Below, piece by piece: positions 12,382 through 25,200 of a stretch of DNA of 64,000 bases (position 1 is its first letter; each line of letters opens with the position of its first letter). A model generated the notes under the pieces. It was not told the origin of the DNA. It did not search any database and saw only the letters and a program-made list of their open reading frames with translations. The DNA lies in the NCBI GenBank assembly GCA_030268105.1, contig BSDZ01000008.1, positions 3,038,001 to 3,102,000 on the forward strand. Reading direction: 5' to 3'. This stretch comes from Volvox africanus (Eukaryota; Chlorophyta; Chlorophyceae; Chlamydomonadales; Volvocaceae). A program made the position numbers and the translations under genes.

Positions 12382-15300
12382 TCATGACACCTTGCCCGAC
12401 ACAGGCATTGCCTCGAGCTCGTCATAGTCGTATGCATCATATTTGGTGCCAGGCCGCTGTAAGCAATCTGAAAAGAGCCTTCGAGCCCTGGAAAGCAACC
12501 CCGGATGGCGATGATGTGTCCCACCTGACAAGTTTGGCGCATGTTCATCTGCAGTGTCTGCAGATCTGGCCGTGTGCAAACAACCCGTCGTGGCGGAGCC
12601 GCATTGAGACGACTGAACCCGGCTGCAGACGCCACCTTGGCGACCATCACCACCACCGCGACCACCACCATCTGCTGCTGCTGTGGCGGCAGCGGCGGCG
12701 AAAGCCTCCGGTGGAGGTGGCACCCAGGACGACGGCGGTGGCAGTGCCGCGGGATCCGCACCCCCGCTGCTGCGTCCGTCGCTGCCAGGCTCCCGTTGCA
12801 GGGTTGGAAAGCCCCGCGGCATCGCCCAGGAACCTATTGTTATTGGGCCACCGAGCCCCGCCCCGGACAAGGCACGCTGGTGCTGATATGGAAGCGAAGG
12901 CAATTGCTGGCTTCCAGAGTGAGCACCGAAAAGGTCGTGCAGACTCGTCCGCTCCGACCTGCGGCTGCTAGGGCTGGCAGGACAGACCGTACGACGGGGG
13001 CTGGACCCGTGCCCAGGGCTGATTTGTGGTCCCGAAACTGAGCGGCATGAAAGGCGTGGCGACTGATACTGCTGGGCACTAGAGCCGTCCCGCTTCCCCT
13101 CGCTATCTACACTCATTGAGACCGATGTATCCAAGGGGGCAACGCCAGTGCTCATGGTGTTGGCGTGCCGCAGGGCCCCTGGCGCAGTGGCGCCATTTAA
13201 GGACTGGGTTGGATGAGTCCCGGCCACGGCGCTATGGCCGGCAGTGCGCGAGGCGTCACCAGGCTCAGAAGGAGCGGACACAAGCCCTGGCGGTGCGGCG
13301 GCACGTGCAACCTGAGGTGGATGCGGCCCTCCATCCTTCGGAGTGTTGGGCACAGAGGATTTCCCATCGGCCACCTCATCCGGAAAGAGAAGCAGCAATT
13401 CCGTCACACGTGTACCTTCGGCTACTTGCGGCCGTGGCGGCTGCTCATGCGAGTTTCGCAGTTGTTCTTGTTGCTGCTGCGTCGTCTGCAGATTAACGCC
13501 TGTCTGCGCCACCGCCGAGCCAGCAGAGCCCAGCCGGGACGCTGCAGCGCCAAATAAAGGAGCCGATGGACCACTCGGACGTGCGGGCAACTCGTTTTCC
13601 TCCTGGTCCTCCCCTTCCAACAATGGTCTGTTGGAACTGACGTCGCCAACCCCCGGCTCCCCTTTGCCGCCGCCAGGGCCCCAGTGTGGCCAGTGCAGGC
13701 CGCCTTCGCCCACCAAAGCCGAAACGCCACGAGCGCGGTTCACCACGCTCGAAGCTGCGGCCGCAATCGCCGACCCCGCAGACGCTAGGCTTGCGACAGC
13801 TGCAGCAGCGGCGCTGCCACCATCCGAACCCAGTGCCTGAACGCCGCGCGCACGCTGCTGCATCTGAAGCAGTGCCTGCATGTCCGGAACCAGTTCAGGA
13901 AAGCGCTTGGCCAGCTGGCTTAGCAGTTCCGGTTTCACTGCCTCGCATGCGAGCACCTGGCGCAGCTGCCAGCGACGATTTGGGTCAGGCTGCAGCAGGC
14001 CCCGGATAAGCGCCTTCACGGGCTCGGACACTCTTGCGCCGTGCGGAAAGGTGATGCGGCCCACTAACACTGCGCGCCGGATGGCGGCCTCCATCCGCTC
14101 GCCACCCCCTTTCTGCCATGGCCACCAGCAGTGCTTAAAGGGCCAAGCACCACCCTGCAGCAGCTGGTACAAGACGACGCCAAGCGCCCACCTGTGTAAG
14201 GAAACCACACCTGAAGTAAGCGCAATTGTTATGACGACCGAAGACGAGTGTAGGGAGAACAAAGTCCCATTGTACTTATGTCGACAATGGGGGCGCCCCT
14301 GAGCAGACCAGCAAAAGCAACTCGTCGGCACAACTATGCGGTCGTTTGCGCGGCTGTAAAGTGCCATGGGATCTAAATGCGTGAAGCATCTGCGTTTCTA
14401 ATTGCGATTGGCTGCCCAAAGGACACCAACCACCCCAGTGCCTAGAATTGAGAGGCCAAACTCATCCTTCCAATTTCCCCTGCCTATTAAATAAGTGTCG
14501 ACGTCCCACACGCATATACCCATGCCGGCTTGCGCTCACCAGTCGCCCGCACGGCCATCATCCCCGTGCTTTAACCCCGCTGGTGACATGGTCCAGGGGG
14601 TGCCAGCTACGGACCGCGGCGTAACGCCTTCCACATGCGCTAGACCAAAATCCATTATCTGCACCTTGCCTCGGTTGTCCATCAGAAAGTTGGGCATTTT
14701 GACATCTGCGCTCAGCGCAACAAATACATACACGCAGACGCATACGCTGGTGGACACATACATAACTGGCGCATTTAATGATGGCCACTCACACAGGACA
14801 CAGGGTTGCAGATAAGGAAAGAGAGCAAGGCGCCTTTCACCCGACAACCTGCCAGGCCCGCGAGTCTCTCAGCGGCGGTCCCGGAACCGCACCCTTATGG
14901 ACAATGCCGTTGGCGTGGCACCGATGCACCGCATTCACCATCTGGAGCCACACGCTCAGCACCTCCGTCTCGTCCACCTGCCGATCAACAAGCACGGGCA
15001 CGTGGAGAGGGGGACGGGGAGCAGGCGCAATGCCGATGCATTGTGCAAAAAATGCCGATGCCCGTCGGACAATACCAACCGTCAGTGCAAAGGCCGACCA
15101 GACGTATGGCGCAAGGGGTCCCCAGTCCCCTTACCCAGCAAGGTCAGGGCCAACATAGGAAACGAGATAACAAAGCGCTAACCAGACACCCAAACAGGAG
15201 GTCCGTAGGTGAGGGTTGCACATGAAAAAGGATTTCGTTATCACTGTGCGCTGCACCAGTGTGCGGATACCGTCCAGTGCATGAGAGCCAACGCGGAGGC

Positions 15301-16252
15301 TTGTTTATTGCTTCCCTCCAATGATGCATGTGTCTGGCGGCGCGTTTAACCGTTTATTGCGAGTCCCTAGTGAGACTGGTGGTCCAGCGGTCCACAAAAA
15401 GACGCACCTGTGATTGCGGAGCACTCTGACATGGCTGGGGCACTGGCGTCGCAGAGAACAACCATTCCTCAACAGTGCATGCCGCAACGGGCATCCGAAT
15501 CACTGCCATATATGTGGAGTGCTTGGAGTCTCGCTGTTGAAAGGCATGGGGATGAAAGGGACACAGGGACGTGGGAAGTAGAAATCTGAAGCCCTTTCGG
15601 GGCCACAGAAACATACAGGCAAACACGCCACCCTACAGTGCCTTAAGTATTGTGACATGGCCAGCCTGATTGCCGTGCTAACTGCCAAACATTGATTCTG
15701 CGGCGTTTGAACTTTTCCGTACAGTGGTGTCGAACGCACCGAATCGGCGTAAACCGACTTGAAAGCCTCATTGCATGGCAGTACGGATGGCTCGTTGGAC
15801 AGGAATAGATGTATTCGAGCCTCGGAAAGCAGCAGTGGCGTAGTATCAACATCGTCCAGGCTGTTTGCGCCGGGTGCAGGAATAAGTTTTAGTGCCCATT
15901 CGCTCCCGTGCGCATCGCGAGCGAGCACGACATGAGAGAAGCCACCTCCCCCCAGCAGCGACTCGACATGGAACGTGGACAGGTCCTGTGGGTTCGATGC
16001 CGTCGGGTTCGTCCAATTTTGGGAGTCGATTGTCTGCTGCTTAACAATCAAGGAATTGCATCTGTTTGATGCCCCATCGATTTACAACTACCGAGATGGC
16101 AAAATTGTTGAGGCCAGGTTAAGGCGGGATGCAGTGGAATGCGGTCCCGTAAAGCAATGCCCCCTTCGAAGTCCATTCCGGCTGGGCTACGAGTCTACCT
16201 TCGTTGGGAAGTATGGTAGAATATTTTTAAGTTGCGTAGCTGTCGCAGCCAT
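12382..16252 (-). CDS. Protein kinase with long low-complexity C-terminal region
   Basis: Putative Ser/Thr kinase. Exon 16252-16199 starts at ATG (MAATATQLKNILPYFPTK) and splices in phase to 16036, whose exon carries the glycine loop (LLGGGGFSHVVLARD) and the beta-3 lysine (WALKLI). Exon 14977-14893 ends at the catalytic loop; joining to 14705-14540 gives HKDVKMPN, then MDFGLAHVEG (DFG) and a GTPWTMSPA activation segment. The exon starting about 14185 continues with DWWALGVVLYQLL and the C-lobe. About 450-500 residues rich in Ser, Pro, Ala and Gln follow, to the stop at 12382. The catalytic-loop HRD is HKD here; the Lys, the DFG Asp and the loop Asp and Asn are all present, so activity is plausible. 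A small exon for the hinge (15000-15650) was not identified. The GGFS glycine loop recalls NAK/STK16-type kinases, but the subfamily is not secure. Confidence 0.8.
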
Positions 16253-17004
16253 GTTAAGCCCCTAGCTTTGCAGCTGACTAATTTAAAATACCCATTGCCT
16301 TTGCATTTAGGGTAGATCCATTATCACAAAAGAATAGTAAGTCGTGTTATAATGCAAGGGCATATTGCAGCAAACGTCCACAGACGACATGTAAGCCCAA
16401 TTGGGCATTTTGTATCATTTAATATCCACCCAGGCACCACGAACTAAGGCGCTAATGCTTCCATGGTGGTCAGCTGGAGAACCAGCGCACCAGCCGCGTA
16501 CGGCAGTTTCACACTTTCGTTTAGTTGCCAGTCCAGCGCTGCAACTCGGAGTTTCAGAAGAAGACGCATGGCGACAATTCGATTGGAAAAGAGATGTTGA
16601 TAAAGTAAAACTTCAACAGAACCATCACGCCCGCCTGTTAGCCTTCCGCCCTTTCGCTGCGGGCTGGAGAGCGATTCGAAGCCGTCGTACGGCCCTTGCG
16701 GAAGCAGCAATCAGAAAGGTTCATGTCAAGATGGCACTAATGCTTCATATGTGTACCTAACTCCGCGGCAAGTCGGGCACCCGCCCCACTAACTTCGGGG
16801 TGCCAGGCACAATAAAAGGAGATAGGTCTTTCATCACTGAGCATGTTTCATATATTTACTCGCACTATATACATGTGCGGTCCTTATAAGAACGGGTGTA
16901 TGGGAAAGCAGCAACCCACCGTCATACGTCCGTAGCCGGCTATCTGCCATTCGTTCGGTGGTCCGCCCAGTTGTCAAGTGTTCCCCTCAAAAAAATCGAC
17001 CCAA
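16253..17004. other. Intergenic stretch, no supported gene
   Basis: About 750 bp between the kinase start (which reads leftwards) and the PhzF stop (which also reads leftwards). It should contain the kinase promoter and the PhzF 3' region. A 119-codon plus-strand frame at 16401-16760 has no domain and no neighbouring exon signal. Confidence 0.5.
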
Positions 17005-18913
17005 TCAGAATCGCATTTTCCCCTCGAGAACTAAAGTCGCCATCCCTGTCACTCGCACACGTCCCTCCTCTCGCAGCACCTCCACTGTCACTTCCCCTCC
17101 GCGCGCAGAGCACTGGCGCATTCGCATGGCTATACCGCCGCCTTGCCCTACACTTGCCCCAGCCAGGCCCCAAACCCCAGCGCGTTGCAGCACAGAATCC
17201 CAATAGGACCCCAGGACTGCATGCGCGCTGCCGGTGACTGGATCCTCATTTATGCCCATCCACGGCGCAAAGAACCGACTGCACACCTCCGCCTCCGGCT
17301 CCGCCCCATTTCCTTCAGAAATCTGTCCTGCGCATGTGCCAGTCATGCTGCCCAATCCTGGCATGGACATCCATGGCGCGTGGTGTAACTGAAACAGTTG
17401 TGGATGGACTCCAGCCAATCACGTGGCGCCGCCACGAACTTTTCACTACCGGTCCTAAGGGAGAGCAAGTCTGTCTGCCCAGCCCATATTCACCCGTCCC
17501 TTGTGTAAGTTCGGTAAACAGAGCTGCAGCTGCATTTGATAAGCAAGCATCAGACCACTCAGGCTATTCCAAGTTCCCCTCCGTGCGTTCTGTCTTCAAC
17601 CCTGCTCACCTGTCTTGGCGCACACAATGACTCCGTGCACCTCCTCAGCCGAAGCCGCCCGCATCATGGCCGCGAAGTCGGGACGGAGTGCCTCAAGCTC
17701 CCGCCGGCTCACGCTGTCCTCCAGCACCAACAGCACGTAGTTAAGGCCCCTTTTGGCACAGTACAGCACCTCCCGCACCGGCAGGGACCCTGCGCATGCG
17801 CGCACCAGCAATCCTGCTGGATCCTCTGCACACGCCGGAACTGGGTCCACTGGTTCGCACAACGGCAGCAACAGGGAAAGCGCCAGCTGCTGCGGTGAAG
17901 AAAGTGGTTGCTGATCCAAGGCGTCGTTTTCGGCGAGTCTTGTATTCGCGGTCGTAGGAGATTTGGCAGTATTGTGGATGGTGGCAGCAGCGGTAGAGGC
18001 ACGGCTGACTACGAGTTCCCCGCTGAGTGTGTGGAAGGAAATGGCGGGGTGGAGATTGTCGCAGGCTGCGGGGTGGGACGTGGGGGTTCAGAAGACGGTG
18101 TGGTGGGATCGGCGCTAGGAGGTGAGGTAAATTGGTAAAGGTAAGATGGGTCAAACTGTGGGGATCAGGGAAGATACGTTTTGGGCTCCCAATTTAGCGT
18201 TGAGATTCTGTGTACACTGGGGTGCGCTCAGGGCTCCCCACTCTATATGTCAGGTCGCCGGCCGCTGTTTGAAGTTGTTTGGTGTGCATCACATGTCGGG
18301 GGGTGTTGTTGGTTAAGTGCGCGCACCTAGCAGCAACACTGCAGCGGATGCCAACGTTGCATGGCCGCAGCAAGGGACCTCGCACGTGGGCGTGAACCAT
18401 CGCAGCCCGAAGGCGCTGTCTGAAGAAAAAACTTCCATCCCTTTCGATGTTTCACCAAGCTGTGGGGGTATGAAGGACACCAAAGGAATGTCTTAATTCA
18501 AGCGGATCGTGACGGTGGACATGTGTTGTCATGGGCAAGGGGATTATTATACGCTAATCACCAGAGGACCGCGCATCCGATATTTTTCAGTAAGGTATAG
18601 TCGCAAAGCAACTGTAAGTCCTAAGCATCGCCTGGAGTGCCAGGCCGTGCCACTAGGACTTTGCACGGTAGAGGACAGCACACGGGAGTCATGACCGGAT
18701 TAGCTCCCAATCTGCATTAGAAATGCGACTTACTGGCTCAACGAAAGCAGTTTCGGAATGATTCATCTCGGCAGCGATTCGCTGCCGTACGTCGTCCGCG
18801 AGTTTAACGCCTGGGACGCACAAACAGACAGCGGCTGGGTTGCCCGTAAATGGCCGACTGGAAAATGCGTCTACGATGTACATCGGAAGTTCTAAAGCTA
18901 CCGGGCGGCTCAT
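17005..18913 (-). CDS. PhzF-family (phenazine biosynthesis-like) isomerase/epimerase
   Basis: Predicted cytosolic protein of the PhzF/PBLD superfamily, whose fold is related to diaminopimelate epimerase. Exon 18913-18734 begins with [17 protein letters not shown] and includes the N-terminal signatures FTGNPAAVC and [11 protein letters not shown], with the family's catalytic Glu in SETAFV. Exon 18419-18327 gives [20 protein letters not shown]. Exon 18065-17610 ([15 protein letters not shown] onward) and exon 17357-17005 ([20 protein letters not shown]) complete the second half; the last two joins keep phase. The first join does not: the strong GTAAGT donor after FVEP leaves phase 0, while exon 2 needs phase 1. 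Either a small exon between 18420 and 18733 was missed or a weaker GTCGCA donor four bases on is used. Substrate cannot be told from sequence. Confidence 0.88.
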
Positions 18914-19240
18914 GCTTCCAGCGTTCCTAGTCCAAACTGTTCTACGAATTGATTCACACGGATATATAGTTAAATTCCGCCCTTGGTTATACAACTTCAC
19001 TGAAAGATACCTTATGGAATTACTCCAACCCTTACGGGAATTGGGCTGAAAATCTTTGATAACTACGATTCCATTGTACGGAAATGATGAATTGGCTCCC
19101 GAACAAACCTCTTAGATATATTTGCTTGCTCAATCGTTTACAGTCTGGTGAAGAGAGGTACAAATGGGGAGACACTCGTCACTGCGTACCGGTAATGAAA
19201 AACTTACCCACCAGTAACGTACCGGTACTTCAAAACGACG

Positions 19241-22200
19241 ATGTCAAGACCTAGGCAATCATCGGCATTATCGGATTTGATCCGACAGGCAGCAGCGTCC
19301 GAGGTGCCGGACACCACGCAGCCATCTCATGCTACTCTGCCGCCGGAACGCCCCGTGCTAGCTGTGCCGAACGCGGCGCCGGCAACCGCGGAAGAGCTCG
19401 CTGAAGCCTTCTTCCCTGGATCTTCCATACGAGAGCATGCTTTCTTTCCAAAGAGCTTGACGACGCATTCGCAGCTCTCGCAATCGCACTCGCACTATGG
19501 CTTCCTCGGGAGCTTCCGGCGTGAACATTGGCCGCACATTGAAGCAACACAGGTAAAGAAATAATGAGGTATCGTACCGGTCTGACATGAGTCACGTGAC
19601 CCCAACAATTGCGGCGGGAGCAACAGGATGCTATTTTAACTGTACGACAATACGCGGACGACCCTTCATAGACTAGCGGCCTTTCAATACCCCCCATCAT
19701 TCTGTTGCGCTTCATTCTTCCCGGTAACGACACCTTACAATCATGTGCCCCTTAACCTTCGGATTATTGGGGGAAAGTCACGCGAGATATCTTCTTCGAG
19801 ATATCTTCCTACCTTCCAGAACAGTGGCAGCAGCCAAAACAAGTGTTTCTCACACTCATCTGCACTCCTGGAGGATGTGTGTATGTCCCATCCGTTCTGC
19901 CACCTAATTCCAATGACCGGTTCCCGCAAGCCCACCACTGGCCCTCAGGCGCTTGCCTCCTCGCCGCCGTACAATGCCGGATCTGCGCGTGGATCAAGCG
20001 CAGCCACCGGTGGCTGCTTAGTCAGCGCTGCCACTAGCCATTCCCAACACCAGCTGCAACGTCCATCGTTCATAGCAGAACAGGATGACGAGGGCTGCGC
20101 TGGACTAAGCACGAGTGATGCTGCCGCCGACAGGCAGCGCCGCAGCGGTACTGGTGCTGCTGCTGGGAGCGGCAACGCCAACGCCCACTATTCGGTTAGC
20201 CGAAGCCCTTGCAATCAGGCCTCGGCCCCGCAAGCGGGCGAGTCCTGGTCCTGGCACCGGTGGTTCTCCCCGGGGATGATGGGAACTTCACCCGAGAGCT
20301 GGGGGCCCCACGGTGGCGGCACCCCAGGGCAGGCGTGCCAACAGCACGATGCCCAGCATCATCCACATCCTCACGCGCAATTGGCCCCGTCGTTTCCGAA
20401 GCCGTCCTTGATGTTACAGCCACAGTTGAGTCGCCGCCGCAGCCTCACGCGGGAGGGCAACAGCGGGGAGCAGCGCAGCCACCACCACCAGCAGCAGCAG
20501 AACCAGCACTCGGCGAGACATCACTCGCACAAAGAGGATGCTGATGGCGCGGCTTGGCAGGGGGAGGCAGACCTGACAGGTTCGTGTGTGTGTGTGTGTG
20601 TGTGTGTGTATTTTGCCCCTTTGTTCGGTGACTTGGTCGGAGAGAAGCCGGTGGCACATCGAAGTTTTTAGGGTTTTAGGGCAGTAGAGGCTGTAGAACT
20701 GAACGCTATCAATGTTGGTAAGTAAGTGGGTACACGCGCAGGTGTTTGAACGGTGTGTCTGTTGTGGGCCATGCATATCAAGATTGCTTCATCTTGCAGG
20801 CAGCAGGCAGCTTGCATCGCACGCCAGGATGATGATCCATTTTCTCTTTAGTTATATTTCTCCCTTCATCATCCACCGCATCATCCACAGCCGTCGTCTC
20901 TCTGTATTTTCCCACGCGGATTTTTCCCTGTGTTGTGTTTTATCTGCGGCGGGTTTTGCTGTGCGTCTATGATGTGGTGCCAGCCGTGTATCAGCTGAAG
21001 CGCTCCGTGCCCTTGCGGTGCCCTCCCACCTCACCCAGAGCCTCTGCTGTCCCACCAGCACAGCGGAAGCAAGATGGATGTGGAAGCGATGGGGTCTGTG
21101 GCGGCGATGCCGTGGAGGGCCGGAGTGGTTAATGCCGATGCTGTCGGGACTACCGTCTCGGCAGCGGCGGCGGCAGCAGAGGGTAACAGCGCCGCCGCAG
21201 CGCCGCGGGGTCTGCCGGTGGACACTGCCGGTGGCCGCAGCAGCTTCTTTAGCGCGGTTGTGTTCGGTATTATCAATGCGGTTGTTAGTATGCCCACGCT
21301 CATCGCATACGCTGCCATCGTATTCAAGGTAAGCAAGTGTATGCCTTCCTGGATGCCGGGTTAGAGCGGAGTCGCCGCCTCGCCGTACGTGAACACCATT
21401 GCTTGGGTCATGTAGAACTCCCCACACACACACCACCACCACCACCACCGCCACAACCCTTCTTTCTCTCTGCTCCCGGGTTTGGCTTGCAGGCACCGCT
21501 ATACGCGCCGTACATCGACAGCCTCTGCAGATTCTTCTTCTTCAGCAGCGGCATCCACCAGCTGGTTTTCGTGGGGCTCAGCACGTTGCCTTTCGCCATC
21601 GGCCAGGCAAGCAAGGCGGTCGCGCGCTGGCAAGGTCACCGCGTGTAATCTCCCACCATGGATGGGGGGCACTCTGCCAATTCGGGCGGCACGGTTGGGA
21701 GGCAGGGGGGATACAGGGCCCCTGTAGACGCCCCTGTAGATGCAAATGCCATCTGCTCGTTGTAGTTGTGAGAAAAGACGTGCGGCAATGCGGGTTTGGG
21801 TGTAGGGTTCGGCCCCACGTGAACTGAACGGGAAAGGGGTGGTGTATGAAGGGCGACGTGGAAAGGACTTGCGGGCAGTTGGCCCGCAAATCGCTTGGTG
21901 GTGGTGTAGATTCCGTTGTCTTCGCTGCTTTGATTTCTATCTCTTCCTGTCACTTGAGTCGCTTCACCACCACGCGGCACGATACACACATACACACACG
22001 CCCGTGCCCCGCAGGTCCAGGACGTGGGCCTTATCTTCTTGTCGGCCATGGCCTCCGACATCGCGCTTCAGGTCACGGGCCCCGACGCAGCCGCTGTGGC
22101 TCTGGGCTCCTCGCTCCTGGCCATGACCCTAAGCACCTTCATCGTGGGTCTGCTGACTGTCGTCGTGGGTGAGACTGTCGTGGACAGACAGGGCTAGATC

Positions 22201-25200
22201 CCAGATGCATGTAAGGGATTTGATATCGTGTGGTGACTTCCCGGATGGCGGCTCTACGTAGCCCCCAAATGGGATCGCGGGGAGGGAATGGATGCGTAAT
22301 GGACGGGTAAGCGGATGACGCGCACAAGAGCTTCGTGGACTGCGTTGGTTAGATGAGTGGAATGTGGTGAGGGCGGGGAAGGGCTGAGGCCTGGGCAGGG
22401 ATATCCTGACCTGGGAACCGTTGGACGGCTAAGGCAAATTGTTCATAATAATGAAGTGGACCTCTTGGCTTTGTGTAAACTCGGACACACCTGAGAAGTA
22501 TCGTACCGTACTGCCCATACTGGCGCACTGTCACGACCCTCCTTTCGTCTCCATTTTCCCCTCCTTTCGTCTTCATTCCGTCCCTCCCTGTAGCCCGTCT
22601 CAAGCTGGCGGACATGGTGTCGTACGTTCCACTGCCGGTGGTGGGCGGCTATCTTGGCTTTGTGGGTTACTTTTGCATCGCGGGTGGCACCGCACTGGCG
22701 TCGGGAGTGCAGGTGCGTGGGAGGGGTGCATGCGGGGTGAACTCTCTCTTCGAAGACGCCGCAGATTGGCAGCAGGTACGAGGACCGAGGCAAGTTGGGC
22801 ACAAGGTGTGTGGGGGGGGGGGACCCGGGGGGTTGGGAAACTCGTACGCGCACGCACACTCCTGCTCTTTGTGGCTTCATTCGTTCATCCCCTGTAATGA
22901 ACACCACATACACAGCCACATACACACGACACGCATGTTGGGTGACCGGGTGGGCCGAGGACTGAAAAGCGTTGCCCGTAGCAATGCGGTTTTTAGCCAA
23001 AAGTAAGAGAAGTTGAAATCGGGGTCTGAAGGGTACAATTTCACAGGTAGCTGTGTTGGACAGGGCCCCACAATGCCATTGCATCAGCAGGCCTACATCG
23101 ATGATCCAGACTGTCCCTGAATGTTGACATTGCTTCCTCCGATTCCGATCGGGAGTCCCACAGGTGGACACGTTGGTGTCTTGGACGAACCTCTTCTCCT
23201 GGGATCCCTTCACCAAGCTCATCCCCACCGCCGCCTCCATCACCGCGCTCATGCTGTGTGTGAAGTATGTGAGCCACCCGCTGGCGCTGCCGGGGTTGCT
23301 CACCGTCATTCCACTCACCTTCCATTTGGTGTTGTGGCTCATTGGCTGGAACCTTGAGCAGGCGCAGGGCGCAGGCTGGGCCATGCCGCCCACGGTGAGG
23401 TCGGTTGTAGAGCTGGGCACCGGGTTACCTGTGGCCTAAGGGCCTAAGGGCTTTTGCGTGTGGAAACCAGCTACCGCTCAGAAAATGCTATTGTCTTTCT
23501 TCTCTTGAACGCCCTGTGCTGGTTTGTGCGTGCATTCAGCCGCAAATGCGTTTTTTAAAACGCAGAAGCCTGGGGAGCTCATTCTAGCTCAATGTATTGA
23601 ACGTAGTCCCCGGTTACATGCCATTCGCAGGCCGGTATGTCCGATTGCTGGAAGCTATGGGGCCTATATAACCTGCAGAACGGCGGTCTGACACAGGGGG
23701 TGAACCTCGGCGCCATAGTTTCCCAGTTGCCCAAACTGGCAGGGCTGTTCCTGGTGGTTTGCTTCGGCAGCTGCATGGACGTTGCGGCGATCCAGTCCGA
23801 CATGCCCACGCCGCTGGACTTCAACCGGGAGCTCATGACAGTGGGTAGGTTCGGGTTGCCAACCTTAATCCGATTATTAGCTGGGAGTGTCGAGCGTGAC
23901 GGGGAGGAGGGGGAGGAGGAGGAGGAAAGGAGGAGGAGGGGAAGGAGGGAGAGGAGGAGGGGGAGGAGGAGGGGGAGGGGGAAGTCGAATGAAATGAATA
24001 CTGAATGCTGGTACTGAAGAAACGAGGACTAACCGTGAGGGTCGAATGATGGCCGACGTCGTCCATTGTCAGGAAAGTCGAAACGAGCTGTGATGTAAAC
24101 TAGGTAGTCGCCATGGCCGCAATTAAAGCAGTAAAAAGAAGAGAACCTGTAATTATGCATCAGCCTTATTTACTGGCGGCGAAGTGAAAGCCGTACTGAG
24201 TCCGCGGCGAAGCTGAACTGACCGCTGGCGCTGGCGCTGTCATGCGAATGCTTCTCCCAACCCACCTGTAAAAAGAATCTACACGCGCCTGAACCCTACC
24301 AACCTATATACCCAACCCGGCCAGCTCGAAGCGCGCGACGGGGGGGAAGGGAGAGGGGGAGGAGGAGGAGGGGAAGGGGAAGGAGGGGAAAAGGAGGAGG
24401 GGGAGGAGGGGAAAAGGAGGAGGGGGAGGGGAGCCAATGAGGATACTGCCGCGGTGTGCTGCGCCCCATCCGCTTCATCCCTTCATATCCGATATGCCTC
24501 TCCTCCGGCCACCCTTCGCTCTGCCCCCTTCGCCGTGTATGTAGGTGTATCAAATATGGTTACCGGCGCATTAGGAGCTGGGTACACGGGCTCCTACATC
24601 TTCAGCCAGACGGTGTTCACTATGCGGCAGGTGCGGTCAGGCAGCCTCTGCCTGAAAAGGGGAAAGGGAGCTACCCCGGGGCGTTACTGACTCACATGTA
24701 CGGTTTATTTATCGGGCGGGATAACCATGAGCAGCGCAGCCGCCCCTAGGTCCTGGCCCCCGGAGAGCTGTCCTTGACTAACCAGGACACCAGCACACGC
24801 TTGCGCCCTGAAGCACGAGCAGACCGCCGCCGCCATCTCGCCCTCGATCCTTGCATTTCCTAGGGGGTGTCCAACCGGGCCAACGGTCTGGCGGTCGCGG
24901 TCGTGGAGCTCCTGGTCTTTGCCCTGCCGTTCAGCGTCGTACAGGTGAGAGTGGGCATGGCGACGGACGCTGTTTGTGCATGGACCTGGACCTGTGTTTC
25001 AACCAGATGACCTTTAATATGGCGAATATGGCGCCGTTGTTTTAATTTAATTTAACTTGAGGTAATTTAATTTAACTTTAATTTACAATTTAAAAATTTT
25101 CGAAGTTTTGGCGAAACCCTGGTAAAATTTTCAGCGACTTTTCACATGTTGGGCTATTGATAGGCCCTTGAAGCTGCATCAGCTTCTCTTCCTGTGGCTT

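Noticed and set aside
12384..12971. 195-codon plus-strand ORF rich in His, Arg and Pro
   Set aside because: Antisense shadow of the GC-rich low-complexity kinase tail.
16401..16760. 119-codon plus-strand ORF between kinase and PhzF genes
   Set aside because: No domain, no convincing start or splice context, composition like the surrounding intergenic DNA.
19241..20579. Separate gene for the polar N-terminal exons of the SulP locus
   Set aside because: Exons 1-3 join in consistent phase (0, then 1) directly into the exon holding the first SulP membrane segment, so one gene is simpler. Transcript data could still split them.
22443..23420. 325-codon minus-strand ORF
   Set aside because: It is antisense to SulP exons 6 and 7, whose membrane segments and phase-consistent splice sites are clear. 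The minus-strand translation is low-complexity and has no domain.
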